Shown here piece after piece: positions 7,860 to 16,525 of a DNA stretch of 32,738 nucleotides (position 1 is its first letter; each line of letters begins with the position of its first letter). The DNA is from a filamentous cyanobacterium CCP2. GTDB taxonomy: Bacteria; Cyanobacteriota; Cyanobacteriia; Elainellales; Elainellaceae. Under the pieces are notes generated by a model. It was not told the DNA's origin, did no database searches, and saw only the letters and a list, made by a program, of their open reading frames with translations. Where the stretch lies: positions 1-32,738 of the forward strand of contig PVWD01000037.1 in the NCBI GenBank assembly GCA_003003615.1. The letters are read 5' to 3'. Both the position numbers and the translations under genes were made by a program.

Positions 7860-9038
7860 CTAAGGTTTGAGCGTTACAACCCGATAAGAGTCAGGAGAAA
7901 GGTATTGTTGAGCAGCAGTTTGCAGTTGGGCAGCATCGATCGCCCGGATTTGAGCCGGATAGTTAAATGCTGGAGCTAAATCGCCCAAAACAGCCTGGTA
8001 ATATCCATACAAACTGGCCCGATCGCTCGGTGTTTCGTTACCGAAGACATAACGGTTTGCCACGATCGTCCGGACTCGCTCAATTTCGGACTCGGCGATC
8101 GGTTCGGTTTGGATGGTTTGGATATGTTGAATGATTGCCGCTTCTACGGTGTCCAGGTTTTCAGCCGGGAGATGGGCAGAGATATAAAACAAACCCTGGT
8201 GGGCATAGGTCATGTTGCTGACGGAAATCCCCGAAACTAAGCCGCGTTCTTCTAAGCGGGCTTGTTGGAGGGTATCGTCGTCATATTCGTAACGCCGAAT
8301 GGTGGTGAAGGCAGGTTCCGGAGTGGCAACGGGAAAGACCGGCTTGTAAGCTTCGGTTGATTTTGCTTCGCCCAGTTGGGCCGATGCCATGCCATTTGCC
8401 ACGATTTCAATCAATTCTTCAACGGGCAGGTTGCCTACTACGGAGGCCGTGATGGACTGCGGCCGATACCAGGTGGCGTGAAAATCGCGCATTTGCTGCG
8501 GACTCAGGTTTTCAATGACGGAGGCTGGGCCAAGCACTTGCCTGCGGTAGGGGAGGCGATCGAACGCAGCTTCCATCGAACGGTAATAGGTACGTCGTCG
8601 AGGACTGTCTTCAGAACGCCGGATTTCTTCTAAAACAACCAACCGTTCCCGCTCAAAGGCTGCATCGGGGATGGCAGCATTCAGAACCACCTCCATTTGT
8701 AAGGGGGCCAGTTCAGCAAAGTCTTGAGGAGCCGTTGTGATGTAGTAGTTGGTGTAATCCTGGCTGGTGGCCGCGTTGGTGATGGCTCCTCGTTGTTCGA
8801 TGCGCTGTTCAAACTCTCCACTTTCCAGGCGATCGGTTCCCTTGAAAATCATATGCTCTAGAAAGTGAGCCATACCGTTGATTTCGTCAGTTTCGATCGC
8901 AGAGCCAATGCCGAGCCAGAGGCTCAGGTTTACCGCTTCAACGGGTAGCTGTTCTGCAATGATGGTGAGACCGTTGGAAAGCCGATGGAGGGTGGGTGCG
9001 TTGAGGGTAGTGGGTTGCGTGATGTAGGTTGAGGGCAT
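7860..9038 (-). CDS. M16 family metallopeptidase with apparent internal deletion
   Basis: A 392-residue zinc protease of the M16B (pitrilysin / processing-peptidase) family. The HxxEH site is H58, E61 and H62, and the third ligand region is E137/E138 in VLEEIRRSEDSP, so the N-terminal catalytic half is intact. Near residue 260 DDTLQQARL runs straight into EERGLVSGISVSNM. From my knowledge of cyanobacterial homologues, about 38-40 residues normally lie between these, including the LGxGxxSRL stretch that opens the C-terminal half. The frame is kept. The short length fits such a deletion. Homologues often occur as two adjacent genes; here there is one. The protein may be a weak or inactive peptidase. 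Next gene: DUF4440. Confidence 0.88.
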   Translation of the reverse strand: MPSTYITQPTTLNAPTLHRLSNGLTIIAEQLPVEAVNLSLWLGIGSAIETDEINGMAHFLEHMIFKGTDRLESGEFEQRIEQRGAITNAATSQDYTNYYITTAPQDFAELAPLQMEVVLNAAIPDAAFERERLVVLEEIRRSEDSPRRRTYYRSMEAAFDRLPYRRQVLGPASVIENLSPQQMRDFHATWYRPQSITASVVGNLPVEELIEIVANGMASAQLGEAKSTEAYKPVFPVATPEPAFTTIRRYEYDDDTLQQARLEERGLVSGISVSNMTYAHQGLFYISAHLPAENLDTVEAAIIQHIQTIQTEPIAESEIERVRTIVANRYVFGNETPSDRASLYGYYQAVLGDLAPAFNYPAQIRAIDAAQLQTAAQQYLSPDSYRVVTLKP

Positions 9039-9140
9039 GAAACAGAATTTTTTAACTGTCCGCTAATTTCTTCATCTATCTTAATCCTGACGACCCCCGA
9101 TCGCGTAGCATTCTGATGGGAGAATTCCGATCAATTTACC

Positions 9141-9929
9141 TTAATCCATCCAGCCGATGTCAATTTTATCGGTTTCCTCCACCTTTTCGGAGAATTTTTC
9201 CGATGGCATGGCAGGTAACTTGCCAGGGCGGGTTGGGTGATCCAAAATTTGGCGGAGCGCAATTTGGTTTTGCTTGGGCGGTGGGCTACCCTTAGCAGCA
9301 GGCTTCATTGCGGAACTTGATGATTCCAGTTCTGGTTCAGCAGCCCGGTTCAAAGCTGGCGTAGGACGAGGCGGAGCGGGTTGGGCATTTACCTGAGACA
9401 GTTGCAGAATCATTTTTTTGGCATCTTCTAACTCGGCTTTAAGCTGACGAACTTGCTTGCCATCTTCCTGAAGCTGGTCGATCGTCTCTTGTTTCTCGTC
9501 TAGTTCAGTTTGTAAATCGGTGATTTTTTGCTTGAGTTTGGCCTCATTTTTATGAGCCGTTTCATAAGCTGATTTGAGATTGGACTGCAAATCGGCGATC
9601 GTCGCTTCAAGTTCCTGGATTTTGGTTTGCGCCTCCGAAAGGCTGGAATCTTCTGCCGCAGAGGAGTCTGCCGTTACGGGTTCTGCTTTAACATCCACTG
9701 GCTCGTCCCCTGAAGCATCAGGGATAGGCTTTTGAGCAGACTTGGCTTTGGATTGCGATCGGACTGCTGCCCTGGGCGTTGGGGGTGTTTCTGCGTCCGG
9801 CTGGGAATCTGCGGACTGCTCCACTGCGGACTGCTCCACTGCGGATTGCTCCACTGCGGGCTGTTCTGCCTCAGGCTGAGCTTTGTTTGCCTCTTCCCGC
9901 ACCAAATCAGATAGTCGTTTTCTAGCCAT
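9141..9929 (-). CDS. mcdB: McdB-like carboxysome positioning partner (type 2)
   Basis: Unrecognisable by catalytic motifs, but its layout fits McdB, the adaptor that lets the McdA ATPase space carboxysomes along the nucleoid. From the ATG at 9929 (GGAGG five bases upstream) it has 262 residues: a basic N-terminal MARKRLSDLVREE, a disordered Gln/Glu/Ala/Ser-rich stretch, a coiled coil (about 95-175, QTKIQELEATIADL onward), a Pro-rich segment, and a C-terminus with Trp three residues from the end (IDIGWMD). A near-terminal invariant Trp and a central coiled coil are reported for McdB proteins. It lies 50 bases downstream of a ParA-type gene. The alternative is a generic ParA-partner protein. 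A 15-bp tandem repeat lies in the gene. Confidence 0.65.
   Translation of the reverse strand: MARKRLSDLVREEANKAQPEAEQPAVEQSAVEQSAVEQSADSQPDAETPPTPRAAVRSQSKAKSAQKPIPDASGDEPVDVKAEPVTADSSAAEDSSLSEAQTKIQELEATIADLQSNLKSAYETAHKNEAKLKQKITDLQTELDEKQETIDQLQEDGKQVRQLKAELEDAKKMILQLSQVNAQPAPPRPTPALNRAAEPELESSSSAMKPAAKGSPPPKQNQIALRQILDHPTRPGKLPAMPSEKFSEKVEETDKIDIGWMD
9811..9867. repeat. 15-bp tandem repeat inside the McdB-like gene
   Basis: The unit GCGGACTGCTCCACT occurs three times (9811-9855, the third copy with one change), and a degenerate partial fourth follows. On the coding strand it encodes repeated AVEQS. The unit is a multiple of three, so copy changes keep the frame and only lengthen a disordered segment. 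Confidence 0.85.
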
Positions 9930-9979
9930 CATCGCCTCCATTGCACGGCATATCATTTCAAGCAGGGGGAACTTTTTTC

Positions 9980-10651
9980 TCATCGATTCCCTTCCCTTCC
10001 CATTGTTGCCCAATCTCGTAGCACTTCATCAGCAACATTGCGATAGTCTGTTTGGGCCTCTCGTCCATTTTTGCCGCGCCATTGAAAAATAGAAACCCCC
10101 TCTAGAGCGGCTCGTTCGTGAGCTTTGTATGCCCGAATGAAGGTTTTGCAAGCCGGAATCCCCATTTCGGTGAGGGTCGATTGGGCATCTAGAGCTTCAC
10201 CAATGCTGCGGGGGTCTACCCGTGTTAGCAAAACTCGGTGGGCAATGTGGGTGGGAGCCACCTTTTGTTTGACGGTTTCAATCAGCACAGACAAGTCCAT
10301 CGGAGCTGGAGGCGTTGGCAAGATTAGATAATCAGCAAGATCTACCACGACCGCCAGGGTTTGAGATTCCAGGGCAGGCGGCGAATCCACGATCGCCCAT
10401 TCATACCCTTGGATGCGCTGTAAATCTTTGAGGAAGGCAGGATTCGTTTCTTTTGCCAAATCAAACCCGATCTCGCCTGTATTTCGCTCCACCCACCAGG
10501 TCGCTGAGCCTTGCGGATCGGCATCTACCAACAACACCCGGAACTGTTCTGCAAAAGCCGCAGCCAGATTTACCGCCGTTGTTGTCTTGCCCACACCGCC
10601 CTTGCCGTTTAACACGACGAGAAGTTTTGGTGAAGTGGGGGATGATGCCAC
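9980..10651 (-). CDS. mcdA: ParA/MinD-type ATPase, probable McdA (type 2)
   Basis: A 223-residue ParA-family ATPase. GTG at 10651 is preferred because GAGGAGG lies seven bases upstream; the longer frame starts at a TTG with nothing similar. The deviant Walker A is [10 protein letters not shown] at residues 16-25 with signature lysine K17, then [11 protein letters not shown], and a Walker B-like IVDSPPA. Type 2 McdA proteins keep this KGGxGKTT signature, unlike the Synechococcus elongatus type. ParA ATPases bind DNA non-specifically as ATP dimers and form gradients that move cargo; with the McdB-like gene next in the operon, the cargo is most likely carboxysomes. A chromosomal or plasmid partition ParA is less likely: no ParB is present. 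Confidence 0.75.
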   Translation of the reverse strand: MASSPTSPKLLVVLNGKGGVGKTTTAVNLAAAFAEQFRVLLVDADPQGSATWWVERNTGEIGFDLAKETNPAFLKDLQRIQGYEWAIVDSPPALESQTLAVVVDLADYLILPTPPAPMDLSVLIETVKQKVAPTHIAHRVLLTRVDPRSIGEALDAQSTLTEMGIPACKTFIRAYKAHERAALEGVSIFQWRGKNGREAQTDYRNVADEVLRDWATMGREGNR

Positions 10652-10924
10652 TAGAAGCCTCCTCAACAAGGGCAAGAATATTAAGCAATCAAACCATATG
10701 GGGCAATCAAAATGCGAAGCTCTGATGCTGAATTTTAACGGCCAAGCCTTAAATACTAAACATTTGAATACTGAACATCCACATTACCAGTTTGCAGGAA
10801 CCAGGAGCAGAATTTTGTTATGAGCATTTTATGAGCATTAATGTTCCACTGCGATTTTCCTGACAAAGTCTGCAAGAATAGGTAAATTTCTACGAGTTGA
10901 TTTTAAGCGTAAGTGAGATAAAAC

Positions 10925-11485
10925 ATGAGTCAAACACAGCACGGTGTAACCGTTTGGTTTACGGGTTTGAGCGGTGCAGGGAAAACAACGATTCGGATGG
11001 CGATCGAGCAGGCATTGCGGGGGCAGGGCCTTAAGGTCGAGGTGCTAGACGGTGATATCGTTCGGCAAAACTTGACAAAAGGCTTAGGGTTTAGCAAAGC
11101 CGATCGCGATGAAAATATTCGGCGAATTGGTTTTGTGGCAAACCTTCTTACCCGTAATGGTGTCATTGTGCTAGTTTCGGCAATCTCTCCGTATCGGTCT
11201 GTGCGAGAAGAGGTACGGCAAAAAATTGACAACTTTGTCGAAGTTTATGTTAATGCACCTTTGGATATTTGTGAGCAACGAGATGTGAAAGGGTTGTATA
11301 AGAAAGCTCGTGCTGGGGAAATTAAGCAGTTTACGGGCATTGATGACCCCTATGAACCGCCGCTCAACCCTGAGGTGGAGTGCCGCACTGATCTGGAAAC
11401 GCTAGAAGAAAGCACAGCCAAAGTAATATCCACTTTACAAACGCTGGGATATCTGCCGAATCCTTCGATCGCTAATCCGATCTAA
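10925..11485 (+). CDS. cysC: adenylylsulfate (APS) kinase
   Basis: A 186-residue enzyme that phosphorylates adenosine 5'-phosphosulfate to PAPS in assimilatory sulfate activation, in the cytosol. The P-loop GLSGAGKTT is at residues 14-22. The family signatures LDGDIVRQNL, GLGFSKADRDENIRRIGFVA and ISPYRSVREEVR follow, then GLYKKARAGEIKQFTGIDDPYEPP. Length is normal for stand-alone CysC, with no fused sulfurylase or sulfotransferase. Upstream, 10652-10924 is non-coding; it holds a short direct repeat (ATGAGCATT near 10820 and 10830) but no promoter I can assign firmly. No other sulfur gene lies nearby, so it is probably a single-gene unit. Confidence 0.95.
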   Translation: MSQTQHGVTVWFTGLSGAGKTTIRMAIEQALRGQGLKVEVLDGDIVRQNLTKGLGFSKADRDENIRRIGFVANLLTRNGVIVLVSAISPYRSVREEVRQKIDNFVEVYVNAPLDICEQRDVKGLYKKARAGEIKQFTGIDDPYEPPLNPEVECRTDLETLEESTAKVISTLQTLGYLPNPSIANPI

Positions 11486-11497
11486 GGTTTTGTTTGG

Positions 11498-11650
11498 GTA
11501 GGTTGGGTTGATGACGTTAGGTTTTATGGCGGTACGAAGGCACGTTAGGACAGTTGCATATTGCTAAACCTATCTGTTTTGGGGGTTCCGTCACCTGAGG
11601 TTGCCCGAACCTTTCCATCCGTTGCCATACTGCGCTCAACCCTAACCTAC
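11498..11650. repeat. MITE-like element bounded by GTAGGTTGGGTTGA inverted repeats
   Basis: GTAGGTTGGGTTGA (11498-11511) and the reverse complement of 11636-11650 (GTAGGTTAGGGTTGA) match except for one inserted base. This sequence resembles a dispersed cyanobacterial intergenic repeat. The right end overlaps the stop codon of the AraC gene, so the element may have supplied that gene's terminus. The inside holds no gene. It could also serve as a terminator between convergent cysC and araC-type genes. Confidence 0.5.
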
Positions 11651-12540
11651 AAAATGCGAAATGCTTTGGGAGTCATGCCGGTATATTGCCGAAACCACTT
11701 GCCAAGATGGCTATGGCTGCTGAAGCCACACCTCAAAGCAATGTCCATGATAGATAAATCAGTTGTTTTGAGTAAATGTTTAGCGCGATCGACTCGTTGC
11801 TGAAGCACGTATTGATAGGGAGCCACTCCGATCGATTGCTTGAACAACCGACTGAAATGAAACTGGCTCAGTTGCAGCAGTTCCGCTAAATCCGCAAGTT
11901 GAATATCATCTGCTAAATGTTCACGAATGTAATCCGTCACTTGCAGCAGTTGATAATCACTCAGCTTTCCTTCACATGATGTTGAATCCGATCGCAGGGC
12001 TGAGAAGTTTCTGAGCAAATGGACGGCTAAAACGTTGGTGAGCGATTCAACATAAAGCGTTCCTACGGTTCCCCCCGTGCGAAGTTCGCTTAACAGCATC
12101 ATCATCACTTGTTCAACCTCAGGATTTCTGGCTCGAAATTCGGGTAGCAATTCCACACGATTAGAGCCAATTTCGATCGCACTTTGCGCCACCCGTTCCA
12201 GAAACTCAGAAGCAATCTGAACGCGCAAGTATCGATCTTCCTGATTCCATTGACTGAATAAGACTGCTCCGGCAGGGGCAATGGAAATGTCTCCTTTGGC
12301 AAAAAGGCTGATATGACGGCGATCGGCGATCGTTTGCAATAGCCGCCCCGGACGCGGGTTCAGCGATAAACACAGTGTATGTTCGGTTGCGTTTTGATAC
12401 ATCTCCTCACCTGGAGGCTGGTGAAACTCTTCCACCACAATATTCTGCCAACCAGACGCTTTGCTGGAAACGATCGGGGGTTGGAGTCCTCTTTGAGGCG
12501 ATTGAGCAATTCTCACTGAAGATGTCACGGCTGATTGCAC
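11647..12540 (-). CDS. AraC-family transcriptional regulator
   Basis: A 297-residue regulator. The C-terminal 100 residues carry two helix-turn-helix motifs: LADLAELLQLSQFHFSRLFKQSIGVAPYQY and MDIALRCGFSSHSHLGKWFRQYTGMTPKAFR, the classic AraC/XylS signature. The N-terminal two thirds is a probable cupin-like effector region without recognisable ligand residues. The start is a GTG at 12540 with no visible ribosome site, so it is uncertain. The gene is divergent from the MATE exporter, with 169 bases between, which suggests it controls that exporter or itself. The last codons coincide with a dispersed repeat arm. Confidence 0.9.
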   Translation of the reverse strand: MQSAVTSSVRIAQSPQRGLQPPIVSSKASGWQNIVVEEFHQPPGEEMYQNATEHTLCLSLNPRPGRLLQTIADRRHISLFAKGDISIAPAGAVLFSQWNQEDRYLRVQIASEFLERVAQSAIEIGSNRVELLPEFRARNPEVEQVMMMLLSELRTGGTVGTLYVESLTNVLAVHLLRNFSALRSDSTSCEGKLSDYQLLQVTDYIREHLADDIQLADLAELLQLSQFHFSRLFKQSIGVAPYQYVLQQRVDRAKHLLKTTDLSIMDIALRCGFSSHSHLGKWFRQYTGMTPKAFRIL

Positions 12541-12709
12541 AGAAAAATCTTGCTACATGCTTTAGTTTAATGGATTTGAACGCGATAGTTTTTTACCATG
12601 CCAAATTCACCGCAAGAACCTGATAGTTGAGCAAAGTTTGAGTAGTCCAGTCTGACTCAGTTTCATAAATTAAGGGGGTGAATCAGAGATGTAGTAAAGA
12701 GGCGCGGCA

Positions 12710-14095
12710 ATGGTGACAAAAGTATTTGCTCGATCGCAGATTGGCACAGAAGTGGGGGAATTTCTGAAGCTTGCAGTTCCCTTAGCCAGTGCCCAAGTTG
12801 CCCAAGCTGCTGTGGGGTTTGTCGATACGATTATGATGGGACATTTAGGAGCAGAAACCCTTGCGGCAGGAGGGCTAGCCTCAACCACGTTTCAGCTTTT
12901 GTTAAATACGGCAAGTGGGCTGGTGATGGCAGTGAGCCCGCTTGTGGCGGAAGCCTATGGTTCGGGTCAGAAAGCAAGAATTGAGCAAATTGCTCGTCAA
13001 GGATTGTGGCTAACTTTCTTCCTGGGTGTTCCCCTGATGTTTGCGATCGGACATCTTGATGCGGTACTGCTTTTGCTCCGACAACCTGTATCATTAGTAT
13101 CCCTGGCTGAGCGATATTTTCACTTTATCCTATGGGGAATTTTTCCGGTGTTAGGGTTTGCCATGCTGCGAGGCTATGTCTCAGCTCTTTCTCAGGCGCA
13201 TGTTGTAACCGTGATTGTGATAATTGGAACTGTATTCAATATTGCGGGTAATTACGTTCTGGGATTTGGTAAGCTTGGCTTTCCGCGCATGGAGCTAGCA
13301 GGATTGGGGTTGGCAAGTGGGTTAAGTTTCTGGTTGATGTTTTTAATTTTCCTACTTTATATTCTGAAACATCCGCAGTTAAGAGAATACCGATTTCTGC
13401 AAGCTCTTCATCAGTTGAAGCCTCGAATCTTGCAACGGCTCGTGACAATTGGTGTGGCGATCGCTGTTACGATCGTGTTGGAATATGGGATGTTTGCCGC
13501 TATCACGTTTCTCATGGGGATTTTAGGAACTGAAGCTTTGGCGGCCCACCAAACTGCTTACCAAACTGCGACGATTATTTATATGGTTCCCCTGGGAATG
13601 TCCTATGCGGTGACGGCCCGTGTAGCGCAGCGGTTTGGGAAAAGAGACTTTGAGGGTGTACGACGAGCCGGATATGTGGGAATCGCTAGTGTGGCAACGT
13701 TCATGGTTTTAACGGCGATCGTTCTCATCCTTTATCGTCAGCAAGTGGTTGGCATTTACTTAGATATTCATCATCCCGACAATGCCAATGTCATTCGGTT
13801 AGCAGTTCCCATACTGTTGATCTCAGCCCTCGCTCAACTCCTAGATGGCATCCAGCGGGTGGCAATGGGCGCATTGTACGGACTACAAGATACACGCATC
13901 CCCATGCTGTTGAGCGGCTTCGCCTTTTGGGGAGTTGGATTAACAAGTGGTTATTTACTGGGATTTCCTCTGGGGCTGCAAGGGGTGGGATTGTGGATTG
14001 GACAGTCGATCGGTGTGGCTGTGGCTGGAGTCATTTTTGTTTGGCGGTTTCATTGGCTAACGGCTCAAACCGGCAAAATGAAAGTCAAAAATTGA
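12710..14095 (+). CDS. MATE family multidrug/Na+ antiporter
   Basis: An integral inner-membrane exporter of 461 residues with the twelve-helix, two-lobe MATE plan. The N-terminal signature reads FLKLAVPLASAQVAQAAVGFVDTIMMGHLG followed by LAAGGLASTTFQ; the mid-protein pair GTEALAAHQTAYQTATIIYMVPLGMSYAVTARVAQRFG is the matching motif of the second lobe. Members use Na+ or H+ gradients to expel cationic drugs, dyes or metabolites. Substrate here is unknown. The ATG at 12710 has AGAGG eight bases upstream. Divergent from an AraC regulator, a common local-control layout. Confidence 0.93.
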   Translation: MVTKVFARSQIGTEVGEFLKLAVPLASAQVAQAAVGFVDTIMMGHLGAETLAAGGLASTTFQLLLNTASGLVMAVSPLVAEAYGSGQKARIEQIARQGLWLTFFLGVPLMFAIGHLDAVLLLLRQPVSLVSLAERYFHFILWGIFPVLGFAMLRGYVSALSQAHVVTVIVIIGTVFNIAGNYVLGFGKLGFPRMELAGLGLASGLSFWLMFLIFLLYILKHPQLREYRFLQALHQLKPRILQRLVTIGVAIAVTIVLEYGMFAAITFLMGILGTEALAAHQTAYQTATIIYMVPLGMSYAVTARVAQRFGKRDFEGVRRAGYVGIASVATFMVLTAIVLILYRQQVVGIYLDIHHPDNANVIRLAVPILLISALAQLLDGIQRVAMGALYGLQDTRIPMLLSGFAFWGVGLTSGYLLGFPLGLQGVGLWIGQSIGVAVAGVIFVWRFHWLTAQTGKMKVKN

Positions 14096-14377
14096 ATCCC
14101 GTAATGCTGGAGTGGGTATCTTGCTAGTAGGGTTTTTTTACCCGCCTCAACTGAACGGTTGATCGATCGGCGGATTAAGAAAATGGCGTACACGGTGCCA
14201 ATCGAAATGGCTGCTTAGGGCAAACGCACAAAAATCATTGAGCAAGAATCTTGACGAGATAAGCTCTTATCCTTAATGCGCTAATGGTTAAGTTTGCCGA
14301 GCTTGATTTAAGCTAAGCTGACGAGATAACTTTAACATCCCTATCAGTCCTCACATGACACAGATACAGGCAAACGA
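14096..14377. other. non-coding debris after the MATE gene
   Basis: Just past the MATE stop, GTGGGTA (14112-14118) can pair with TACCCGC (14139-14145) across a loop that includes seven T; this resembles a worn copy of the GGGGTGGGCATCTTGC repeat and may help termination. A short plus-strand frame ending at 14220 (RLIDRRIKKMAYTVPIEMAA, then stop) looks like the tail of a lost gene. TGACGAGATAA is repeated at 14252-14262 and 14319-14329. No intact gene is visible. Confidence 0.45.
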
Positions 14378-14569
14378 CTATCCACTTGTTAAAGAATTTG
14401 TGATGGATGAGTGTGCTGTCAAATCCTTATTAGTCGCTGCTGTTTGTGCTAACAATGCTTCATCAATCACCACTACTGCACGATGCGTTCCCGGTGGCAA
14501 ATCTGATGCTAATTCAATTGTTAGCTTTCCCTCATGATTGACTGTGGCAATCGTTTCTATAGTTTTCAT
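14378..14569 (-). CDS. small antitoxin-like protein, orphan
   Basis: This 63-residue protein starts MKTIETIATVNHEGKLTIEL and continues DLPPGTHRAVVVIDEALL. That pattern (short beta-rich start, then PPGxHxVVVVIDE) is common in cyanobacterial small proteins encoded before PIN-type toxins, so I read it as an antitoxin-like protein. GGGGAAAGG lies eight bases before the ATG. No toxin gene follows on this strand: the next 280 bases have stops in all frames. The last 15 residues lack the usual continuation, so the gene may be truncated. Functional assignment rests on memory of similar proteins, not on a catalytic motif. Confidence 0.6.
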   Translation of the reverse strand: MKTIETIATVNHEGKLTIELASDLPPGTHRAVVVIDEALLAQTAATNKDLTAHSSITNSLTSG

Positions 14570-14624
14570 CGTTAAGCCTTTCCCCGGTCTTAAACGCTAA
14601 TCTTAGTATGGCACCCATTGCTCT

Positions 14625-14759
14625 CTATGCCGATGGGATCTTAGCGACCTCTGCGGTTTGCAGTACTTCAGGGAATTGTTTCCAGGGAATATTACCGTCT
14701 TTGCTGGCGAGATAGAGTTGACCAAATTGCAGCAGGGCTTCTTTTCGGTGGCAGGGGCG
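14625..14759 (-). pseudogene. C-terminal remnant of an unidentified protein
   Basis: On the minus strand a coherent reading frame (EALLQFGQLYLASKDG, then NIPWKQFPEVLQTAEVAKIPSA and a stop at 14625) has clear protein character but no start codon; a stop at 14760-14762 lies just upstream. It reads as the last 35-40 residues of a gene whose front is gone. Family not recognised. It lies between the ABC permease gene and the orphan antitoxin, in a stretch of decayed DNA. Confidence 0.45.
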
Positions 14760-14809
14760 TTATGGCTATGTACAAATTGCTCGATCGCCCCTCACTGTTC
14801 ACCAAAAGC

Positions 14810-15673
14810 TTAGCCTTTCACCAAGAACTTAGATAGACCGGAAATACGCTCTAATACCAGCATGAGTAATGCTGTTGCGACAATCAAAAGACCAGATACT
14901 GCTGCTGCCCGCACATCCAAATCGTTCTCAATCATTGACCACATCCGAATCGGCAGAACTTCAGTTCTTGCATCCGATAGGAACAGCGAAACAGTAATAT
15001 TATCGAATGAACTTAGGAATGCCATAAACGCACCTGTAATCACCCCTTGTTTAATTAAAGGTAACGTTACCTTGAAGAATGTGTAGGTTTGGCTAGCTCC
15101 TAAAACAGTTGAAGCTTCCCGCATAGATGAACCAAGCTGCGTTAAACTGGCGAGCGTTGTCCGGACAACATAGGGAATACAGATCACCGCATGACTGATC
15201 ACCAATGTGAAAAGCGATAACCGCCAACCAATCAGGCTGAAATAGGTCAACATGCCCAAACCGACTGCAATTCCTGGCAAGGCAAGCGGTGACATCACCA
15301 ACGCATCCATTGCTGCTACCCAACGGGCACGGCTCCCAGCCATTGCCAACGAAGCACACACCCCCAGCACAACGCAGAGCAGGGTTGCCCAAGTTGCTAC
15401 CTGTAAACTGGTTACGGCGGCTGACCATAGCTCTGGATAGCTGAATAGTGCGGTGTACCACTGCAAGGACAAGCCCGGTGGCGGGAAGCGCATGGTTTGG
15501 GCAGAACTGAAGGAAACAATTAAGACAATTAGGGTAGGAATGGTAAGCAATAGCAAACTGAAGATAGCAATGCCGCCAATCACCCAGGAGAAAGAGAGGC
15601 GATCGAACTGATATTGCTGTTTTGCTGAAGACTGAGCAGATTTGGATGTAGAAACTGAAGGATTAGCGGACAT
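14810..15673 (-). CDS. ABC transporter permease, PotC-like
   Basis: A 287-residue inner-membrane permease with about six transmembrane helices. The EAA loop, which docks on the ATPase, reads EASTVLGASQTYTFFKVTLPLIKQGVITG near residues 187-215. It belongs to the spermidine/putrescine-type (PotC) branch. The ATG at 15673 is preferred over a GTG at 15679 because AGAGGAG sits eight bases before it. It overlaps the end of the PotB-like gene by eleven bases, so translation is coupled. It is the last gene of the ABC operon. No good terminator follows. The substrate cannot be read from a permease. Confidence 0.9.
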   Translation of the reverse strand: MSANPSVSTSKSAQSSAKQQYQFDRLSFSWVIGGIAIFSLLLLTIPTLIVLIVSFSSAQTMRFPPPGLSLQWYTALFSYPELWSAAVTSLQVATWATLLCVVLGVCASLAMAGSRARWVAAMDALVMSPLALPGIAVGLGMLTYFSLIGWRLSLFTLVISHAVICIPYVVRTTLASLTQLGSSMREASTVLGASQTYTFFKVTLPLIKQGVITGAFMAFLSSFDNITVSLFLSDARTEVLPIRMWSMIENDLDVRAAAVSGLLIVATALLMLVLERISGLSKFLVKG

Positions 15674-16508
15674 ATTCACGGCTCCTCTGACCTAATGCAC
15701 TGAATGCAAAGACAACAATCAATACCATCACCAACAGAATGGCGGAAATCGCGGCAGCAAACGGACGGTTAAGCAACACGACTCCCTGCTGATAGATCAA
15801 CGTTGGCATATACATCACCTGCCCCCCGCCAATGATGGACGGTGTAACAAAGGAACTGACCGTCAGCGCAAACACCAACAAACATCCAGAAATGATTCCT
15901 GGTAAGGTGAGCGGTAAGGTAATTTGCCAAAACGTTCGCCAAGCTCCACCCCCTAAGCTGGCAGAAGCCGCCGCCAAGCGAGGATCAATCTGTGCGAGGG
16001 ATGCAATGATCGGTAAAATCATCAGCGGAAGCCAGATTTGCGTCATGGCGATCATTACCCCTTTGTGGGTGAATAGTAGCCGAATCGGTTCTTCAATCAA
16101 TCCGAAACTTTGCAAAAATGAGTTCATTAACCCTTGTCGTCCTAGAATCACTACCCAACCAAAGGTGCGAACCACTGAACTAGTTAGTAAGGGTAAAAGA
16201 ATGAGAAAAGTGAGAATCCCTTTCCATTTCGCGGGTGTGTAGTGATATAAATACGCAACGGGATAACCCAGAATCAGACAACCGATCGTCACTTGCACAC
16301 CCAGCCAAAAGGTATCTGCCAGCACTTTGAGATTGACTGCATCTTGAAAGAACTGCAAATACTGTCCGAGGGACACTCCGCCCTCACGGGACTGAAAGCT
16401 GGAGGCAAGTAGGACGATCAGGGGAGCGACATAAAATAAATGCAAAAAGATGGCTAAGGGTAAGGCTAATTGGGATTCACGGGGAGCAAACAATTTCGGA
16501 ATTTTCAT
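15663..16508 (-). CDS. ABC transporter permease, PotB-like
   Basis: A 281-residue permease with about six membrane helices. The first follows a short cytoplasmic N-terminus (LPLAIFLHLFYVAPLIVLLASSF). The EAA-loop region reads AASASLGGGAWRTFWQITLPLTLPGIISG, matching the PotB branch. It should form a heterodimer with the PotC-like subunit encoded next. ATG at 16508 is preceded by AGAGGTG. It starts 17 bases after the stop of binding protein 1, so the genes form one transcript. No unusual residues noted. Confidence 0.9.
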   Translation of the reverse strand: MKIPKLFAPRESQLALPLAIFLHLFYVAPLIVLLASSFQSREGGVSLGQYLQFFQDAVNLKVLADTFWLGVQVTIGCLILGYPVAYLYHYTPAKWKGILTFLILLPLLTSSVVRTFGWVVILGRQGLMNSFLQSFGLIEEPIRLLFTHKGVMIAMTQIWLPLMILPIIASLAQIDPRLAAASASLGGGAWRTFWQITLPLTLPGIISGCLLVFALTVSSFVTPSIIGGGQVMYMPTLIYQQGVVLLNRPFAAAISAILLVMVLIVVFAFSALGQRSREYVR

Positions 16509-16525
16509 TTACAATTTTGCACCTC

